From contig JACPCT010000266.1 of NCBI GenBank assembly GCA_016184445.1, positions 1-8,778 of the forward strand: DNA of 8,778 nt, written 5' to 3'. The position numbers and the translations under genes are program-made. The notes under the pieces are model-generated. The model saw only the letters and a list, made by a program, of their open reading frames with translations, did no database searches and had not been told where the DNA came from. This document shows, in pieces, positions 5,763 to 8,778 of the stretch (positions are counted from its first letter, which is position 1; each line of letters starts with the position of its first letter). The stretch is from Candidatus Tectimicrobiota bacterium (lineage in GTDB: Bacteria > UBA8248).

Positions 5763-5792
5763 AGCATACCCCCCGGGGCGCGTCCCGGCCAA
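5763..5792 (-). promoter_or_regulatory. possible promoter of the dctP-like gene
   Basis: On the minus strand, TTGGCC (5792-5787), 18 bases, TATGCT (5768-5763): four of six matches at each box. It lies about 65 nt before the start codon. The match is modest and the assignment tentative. Confidence 0.3.
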
Positions 5793-5796
5793 GGGC

Positions 5797-5825
5797 TTGA
5801 CGCCTCCCGGGATGTGGGGCATGTT
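5797..5825 (+). promoter_or_regulatory. possible promoter for the 5864-7685 gene pair
   Basis: TTGACG (5797-5802, five of six), 17 bases, CATGTT (5820-5825, three of six). It would start transcription near 5832, about 32 nt before the ATG at 5864. Its -35 box lies 4 bases from that of the divergent minus-strand candidate, so the two would compete or share regulation. Confidence 0.4.
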
Positions 5826-5852
5826 CCCTGCCCTGTTGGGTTCCCGCAGGGA
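5825..5852. repeat. 7-bp inverted repeat in the leader of the 5864 gene
   Basis: TCCCTGC (5825-5831) and GCAGGGA (5846-5852) are exact reverse complements around 14 bases. The right arm includes most of the purine-rich AGGGAG (5848-5853) upstream of the ATG, so pairing could limit ribosome access. It may equally be chance in GC-rich DNA. Confidence 0.3.
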
Positions 5853-5863
5853 GACGGAAGAAA

Positions 5864-6466
5864 ATGGCCACGCTCAAGGAACAGCTTTTCCTCCAGGTCG
5901 CGTCCAGGACCCTGAACCGCCTCACCAAGGATTTCCAGAAGAAGTTCGGGCTGAAGAAAGGGGACCGTTTCAACGTCAAGGGCATCACCTACGAGATCGG
6001 CCCCCCCCGGTTCGTGGGAGAGGGCATCCAGTTCGAGATCAGCAGCAAGATCCCGGGCGAGGAGTTCCCCGCCTCCTACGAGCACTCCAACTACTTCAAG
6101 GAGATCGAGAAGGCCTGCCGGATCTCCAAGAAGAAGCCCGAGGCCGCGGACATGGAGAACATCGTCCGCGAGACCCGGGACCAGGAGCGCAAGGAGCGCG
6201 ACTACGTCAAGCTCACCTACCTCTACGGCCTGGGCGAGCTCTATGACGACCGCCAGGTGGGGGCCCAGGTCCAGGAGTACGCCAGGGACCCCGAGAAGGC
6301 GAAGGAGCTGCCCCCTCCCATGCCGGGGGTGAACACCCTGGCCGGGCGCATCATCCTGAACCGGCTGGAGGCGGCCCTCTACGACGTCGCCCTGCAGAAC
6401 GTCGAGACCTTGATCCAGGCCAACGAGGAAGTGCGCGAAGGTCTCAAGAAGCTCCGCAAGAAATAG
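5864..6466 (+). CDS. uncharacterised charged cytoplasmic protein, 200 aa
   Basis: I do not recognise this family. The 200-residue protein is soluble and highly charged, with no signal peptide, membrane segment or metal-binding cluster and only one cysteine (C85). An N-terminal helix-rich part (1-30) leads into a short beta-like stretch, GDRFNVKGITYEIGPPRFVG (33-52), then IQFEISSKIPGEEFPASY (55-72), which may be a small barrel or sandwich. Residues 95-120 and 160-200 look like long amphipathic helices, ending in a basic tail (GLKKLRKK). The ATG at 5864 has GGAAG 3 nt and AGGGAG 10 nt upstream. Codon use is typical of the genome, which supports a real, long-resident gene. It ends 1 nt before the nagA-like start, so the two are very likely co-transcribed, though no functional link is evident. 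Confidence 0.8.
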   Translation: MATLKEQLFLQVASRTLNRLTKDFQKKFGLKKGDRFNVKGITYEIGPPRFVGEGIQFEISSKIPGEEFPASYEHSNYFKEIEKACRISKKKPEAADMENIVRETRDQERKERDYVKLTYLYGLGELYDDRQVGAQVQEYARDPEKAKELPPPMPGVNTLAGRIILNRLEAALYDVALQNVETLIQANEEVREGLKKLRKK

Positions 6467-6467
6467 C

Positions 6468-7685
6468 ATGCCGGAGGCCCTGGCCCTCACCGGCTGCGAG
6501 GCCTGGACCCCCCTCGAGCGCATCGCGGACGCCCTCCTTCTTGTCGAAGGGGGGCGTTTCGCTTACGTGGGGCCGCGGGGCGCCCTTTCCCTTCCCTCCC
6601 GGGTCCGCAGAGTGGACCTGCGCGGGGCCGCCGTGTGCCCGGGCTTCATCGACCTCCAGGTGAACGGCCTGGGGGCGGAGGCCGTCCTCGGCGCGGACCC
6701 CGAGGGTCTCCTGCGCCTGGCCCGTGAGCTCGCCCGGCGGGGCACCACCTCGTTCCTTCCGACGGCCGCCACCGCATCCCCGGAGGACCTCCTGCGGGCC
6801 GCCCGGGCGGTGCGCGCGGCCTGGGAGCGCCAGGGGCGAGAGCCCCGCCCCGGCGCGGCCGTCCTGGGCCTCCACCTCGAAGGCCCCTTCCTCAACCCGG
6901 CCATGCGCGGGGTCCACCCCCTGGAGCACGTCCGGCCCGTGGACCTGGGGGAGCTCGATCGGATCGGGGAGGCGGCGGGCGGCTTTGGCCCGCAGGGGCA
7001 CCCCGGCCTGCGTCTGCTCACCCTCTCGCCCGAGGTGGAGGGCGCGGCCGAGGCCGCCAGGCGGATGAACGCGCGCGGAGTGGCCGTCGCGATGGGCCAC
7101 ACCGCCGCGTCGGAAGAAGAAGTGGAGGGCTTCCTCGCGGCGGGCGCCCGCTTCGCCGTCCACGCCTTCAACCGCTACGCCGCCCCCGGGGGCGGCCCGT
7201 CCGGCCACCGCGCGCCCGGCCCGATGTCGGCGGTCCTCACGGACGGCCGCCTAATGGCGGGGCTCATCGCGGACGGCGTCCACGTCCACCCCGGTGTGAT
7301 CGCCGCCTTCGTCCGGAGCCGGGGCTGGGAGCGCGTCGTCCTCACGTCGGACCTGGTCTCGGACGGGGGATTGTCGGGCGCGTCCGGCGGAGCCTCCGCC
7401 GGGGACCGCGCCGTGCGGAGAGAAGGGGTCCTCGCCGGGAGCCGCCTCTCCTTGGGGGAGATGCTCCCCCTCTACCGGGGATGGACGGGCCTCCCGGCGG
7501 ACTGCGCGGTGGCCGCCGCGACGCAGCATCCCGCCCGCCTCCTCTCGCTCGGGGAGGGGGCGGGCCGCCTCCTCCCCGGCGCGCGGGCGGACCTGTGCGC
7601 CCTCGACCCCGGGACGCTCGCGGTGCGCGGCGCCATGGCCGGGGGCGAATGGGCCTCCGGAAGCCCTCCATTTGCGGCGCCCTAG
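6468..7685 (+). CDS. nagA: N-acetylglucosamine-6-phosphate deacetylase NagA
   Basis: Amidohydrolase that removes acetate from GlcNAc-6-phosphate, feeding amino-sugar catabolism and cell-wall recycling; cytoplasmic. 405 residues, slightly above the usual 380-390. Landmarks: PGFIDLQVNG (58-67), the NagA form of the first barrel motif; HLEGPFLNP (136-144) with metal ligand E138; MGHTAAS (209-215) with H211; HAFNRY (232-237) with H232; HRAPG (247-251); IADGVHVHP (267-275) with H272; and LTSDLVSDGG (292-301) with catalytic D295. The family's FNAM is FNRY here, so the acyl or sugar preference could differ. The C-terminus closes the small beta domain (GAGRLLPGARADLCALD). ATG 6468 lies 1 nt after the previous stop with no strong Shine-Dalgarno, suggesting translational coupling. 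No nagB or PTS gene is seen. Confidence 0.9.
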   Translation: MPEALALTGCEAWTPLERIADALLLVEGGRFAYVGPRGALSLPSRVRRVDLRGAAVCPGFIDLQVNGLGAEAVLGADPEGLLRLARELARRGTTSFLPTAATASPEDLLRAARAVRAAWERQGREPRPGAAVLGLHLEGPFLNPAMRGVHPLEHVRPVDLGELDRIGEAAGGFGPQGHPGLRLLTLSPEVEGAAEAARRMNARGVAVAMGHTAASEEEVEGFLAAGARFAVHAFNRYAAPGGGPSGHRAPGPMSAVLTDGRLMAGLIADGVHVHPGVIAAFVRSRGWERVVLTSDLVSDGGLSGASGGASAGDRAVRREGVLAGSRLSLGEMLPLYRGWTGLPADCAVAAATQHPARLLSLGEGAGRLLPGARADLCALDPGTLAVRGAMAGGEWASGSPPFAAP

Positions 7686-7700
7686 CGATTCCATGATAAT
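7672..7700 (+). promoter_or_regulatory. possible promoter of the D-aminoacylase-like gene
   Basis: TTGCGG (7672-7677), 17 bases, GATAAT (7695-7700): three of six and five of six matches, straddling the nagA stop codon. A transcript from near 7707 would have a leader of about 60 nt. Cotranscription with nagA across the 81-nt gap is equally possible. Confidence 0.3.
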
Positions 7701-7766
7701 GCCCAAAGGATTGTTTTCCGGCCCCGAGCGGCGCCTCAGGCCCCGCCGCCACATAGGTCTGGCGCG

Positions 7767-8778
7767 ATGTACGACCTCTTGTTCCGCGGCGCGCTTCTCA
7801 TCGACGGGGAAGGCGGGGAGCCCTTCGCGGGCGATCTGGCCGTCTCGGGCGGCGTCATTGCCGCCCTCGGCGCCCGCCTGGGAGGCCAGGCGCGGCGGGC
7901 GGTCGACGCGCAGGGGCTGGCCCTCTGCCCCGGCTTCGTGGACATCCACGGCCACTCCGACTACTACCTCCTGATCAACCCCACCGCCGAGGCCAAGGTG
8001 CGCCAGGGCGTGACGACCGACGTGGGGGGCAACTGCGGCTACTCCGCCGCCCCCATCGCGGGCCCCGAGCAGGCCGAGCGGGTCCAGGCCTACCGCGAGC
8101 AGTACGATCTCGACCTGCCGTTCAGCACCCTGGACGGCCACCTCCGCCGGCTGGAGGAGGCGGGGATATCGGTGAACTACGCCCCCCTCGTGGGCCACAA
8201 CACCGTGCGCGGGAGCGTCATGGGGGGGAGCGCCCGCCCCGCCACCGCCGGGCAGCTCGCCCGCATGGAGGCCATGGTCGCCCAGGGGATGGCCGAGGGC
8301 GCCTTCGGCCTCTCGACGGGCCTCATCTACGCGCCCGCCTGCTTCGCCAGCCGGGAGGAGCTGACCGCGCTCTGCCGCGTGGCGGGCGGGCAGGGGGGCC
8401 TCCTCGCCACCCACATGCGCAGCGAGGGGGAGGAGCTGTTGGAAGCCATCGAGGAGGTCATCGGCGCCGCGCGGGACGCGGGCCTCCCCCTCCAGATCAG
8501 CCACTTGAAGACCGCCGGAGAGAAGAACTGGGGCAAGCTCGACGGCGCCTTCTCCTTGATCGAGGGGGCCCGGGCGCGCGGCCAGGACGTCACCTGCGAC
8601 CGCTATCCCTACACCGCCTCGAACACCCACCTGAGCGCGCTCCTGCCCGACTGGGCGCACGACGGGAGCCTGGAAGAAAGGCTCGCCCGCCTCCGCTCGC
8701 CGGAGGATCGCGCCCGCATCCGCCGGGACATCCTCGCCTCCCACCCCGAGCCGGAGTACTGGGAGCGCATCCTCATCA
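7767..8778 (+). CDS. N-acyl-D-amino-acid deacylase (D-aminoacylase family), 3' end outside window
   Basis: Amidohydrolase of the D-aminoacylase type (COG3653, amidohydrolase 3), expected to hydrolyse N-acyl-D-amino acids to the free D-amino acid and carboxylate. 337 residues are visible of a usual 480-550. Landmarks: N-terminal beta domain (MYDLLFRGALLIDGEG), PGFVDIHGHSD (55-65) with metal ligands H61 and H63, TTDVGGNCGYSAAP (83-96) with the ligand cysteine C90, VGHNTVR (142-148), GLSTGLIYAP (181-190), THMRSEGE (215-222) with H216, ISHLKTAG (244-251) with H246, and CDRYPYTASNTHL (277-289). The catalytic aspartate lies beyond the right edge. Start ATG 7767 gives the family N-terminus; its Shine-Dalgarno is weak (AGG 9 nt upstream). 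It sits downstream of nagA in the same direction, and both would deacylate wall-derived amino compounds. D-glutamate or D-aspartate preference cannot be told. Confidence 0.9.
   Translation, partial: MYDLLFRGALLIDGEGGEPFAGDLAVSGGVIAALGARLGGQARRAVDAQGLALCPGFVDIHGHSDYYLLINPTAEAKVRQGVTTDVGGNCGYSAAPIAGPEQAERVQAYREQYDLDLPFSTLDGHLRRLEEAGISVNYAPLVGHNTVRGSVMGGSARPATAGQLARMEAMVAQGMAEGAFGLSTGLIYAPACFASREELTALCRVAGGQGGLLATHMRSEGEELLEAIEEVIGAARDAGLPLQISHLKTAGEKNWGKLDGAFSLIEGARARGQDVTCDRYPYTASNTHLSALLPDWAHDGSLEERLARLRSPEDRARIRRDILASHPEPEYWERILI

Noticed and set aside
4735..6246. 503-codon plus-strand frame starting at the palindrome
   Set aside because: It is antisense to the dctP-like gene for most of its length, and its first residues are the well-known mistranslation of the palindrome.
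5090..6523. 477-codon minus-strand frame covering the dctP-like gene and the 5864 gene
   Set aside because: Composition is typical of an antisense shadow; the DctP motifs are in another frame, and the plus-strand 200-aa gene has a ribosome site and sensible codon use.
7251..8744. 497-codon minus-strand frame across nagA and the D-aminoacylase gene
   Set aside because: Low-complexity Gly/Ala/Glu/Pro-rich shadow; both plus-strand genes have full catalytic motifs.
1..8778. tRNA, rRNA or riboswitch
   Set aside because: No conserved tRNA arms, rRNA segments or known riboswitch core were seen in any spacer.

Overview
The window comes from a high-GC bacterial chromosome (60-base samples: 48/60 GC in bioD, 43/60 in higA). 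It carries ordinary metabolic and transport genes, and one segment of clearly different composition in the middle. The lineage cannot be fixed from this sequence. The mix of a eukaryote-type class I aldolase, an orphan TRAP-type binding protein, a D-aminoacylase-like amidohydrolase and a dispersed-type GTAGGGGCGGGTTT palindrome would suit an uncultured soil or marine group such as Tectomicrobia, Methylomirabilota or a deltaproteobacterial relative. That is inference only.

Layout. (1) 1-618, minus: 5' two thirds of a class I fructose-bisphosphate aldolase, running off the left edge. (2) 619-923: noncoding divergent spacer with a 9-bp inverted repeat. (3) 924-2126, plus: 12-helix MFS transporter of the HcaT/MFS_1-like type. 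(4) 2123-2840, plus: a HigB/HigA-type toxin-antitoxin pair, toxin first, with a near-consensus promoter overlapping the MFS stop codon and a small palindrome over the -10 box. (5) About 2841-3992: a low-GC segment (24/60 and 23/60 in two samples) with one gene. I do not recognise its N-terminal half, but its C-terminal half has the Rx4H motif and helix pattern of HEPN RNase-type domains. (6) 3993-4742, plus: bioD. (7) 4739-4767: a perfect 14-bp-arm palindrome between convergent genes. (8) 4771-5697, minus: TRAP DctP-like binding protein with no visible signal peptide. (9) 5864-6466 and 6468-7685, plus: an unrecognised 200-aa charged protein followed after 1 nt by a nagA-like deacetylase. (10) 7767-8778, plus: 5' two thirds of an N-acyl-D-amino-acid deacylase-like amidohydrolase, running off the right edge.

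How the genes relate. The two amidohydrolases at the right end would both remove acyl groups from amino-sugar or D-amino-acid compounds, the kind of material released by cell-wall turnover; a shared role is inference. BioD makes dethiobiotin, but no other biotin gene is in view. The most interesting part is 2123-3992: a toxin-antitoxin module with its own promoter and operator-like site, directly followed in the same direction by a foreign-looking HEPN-candidate gene. This could be a defence or stress cassette lodged between two housekeeping-type genes.
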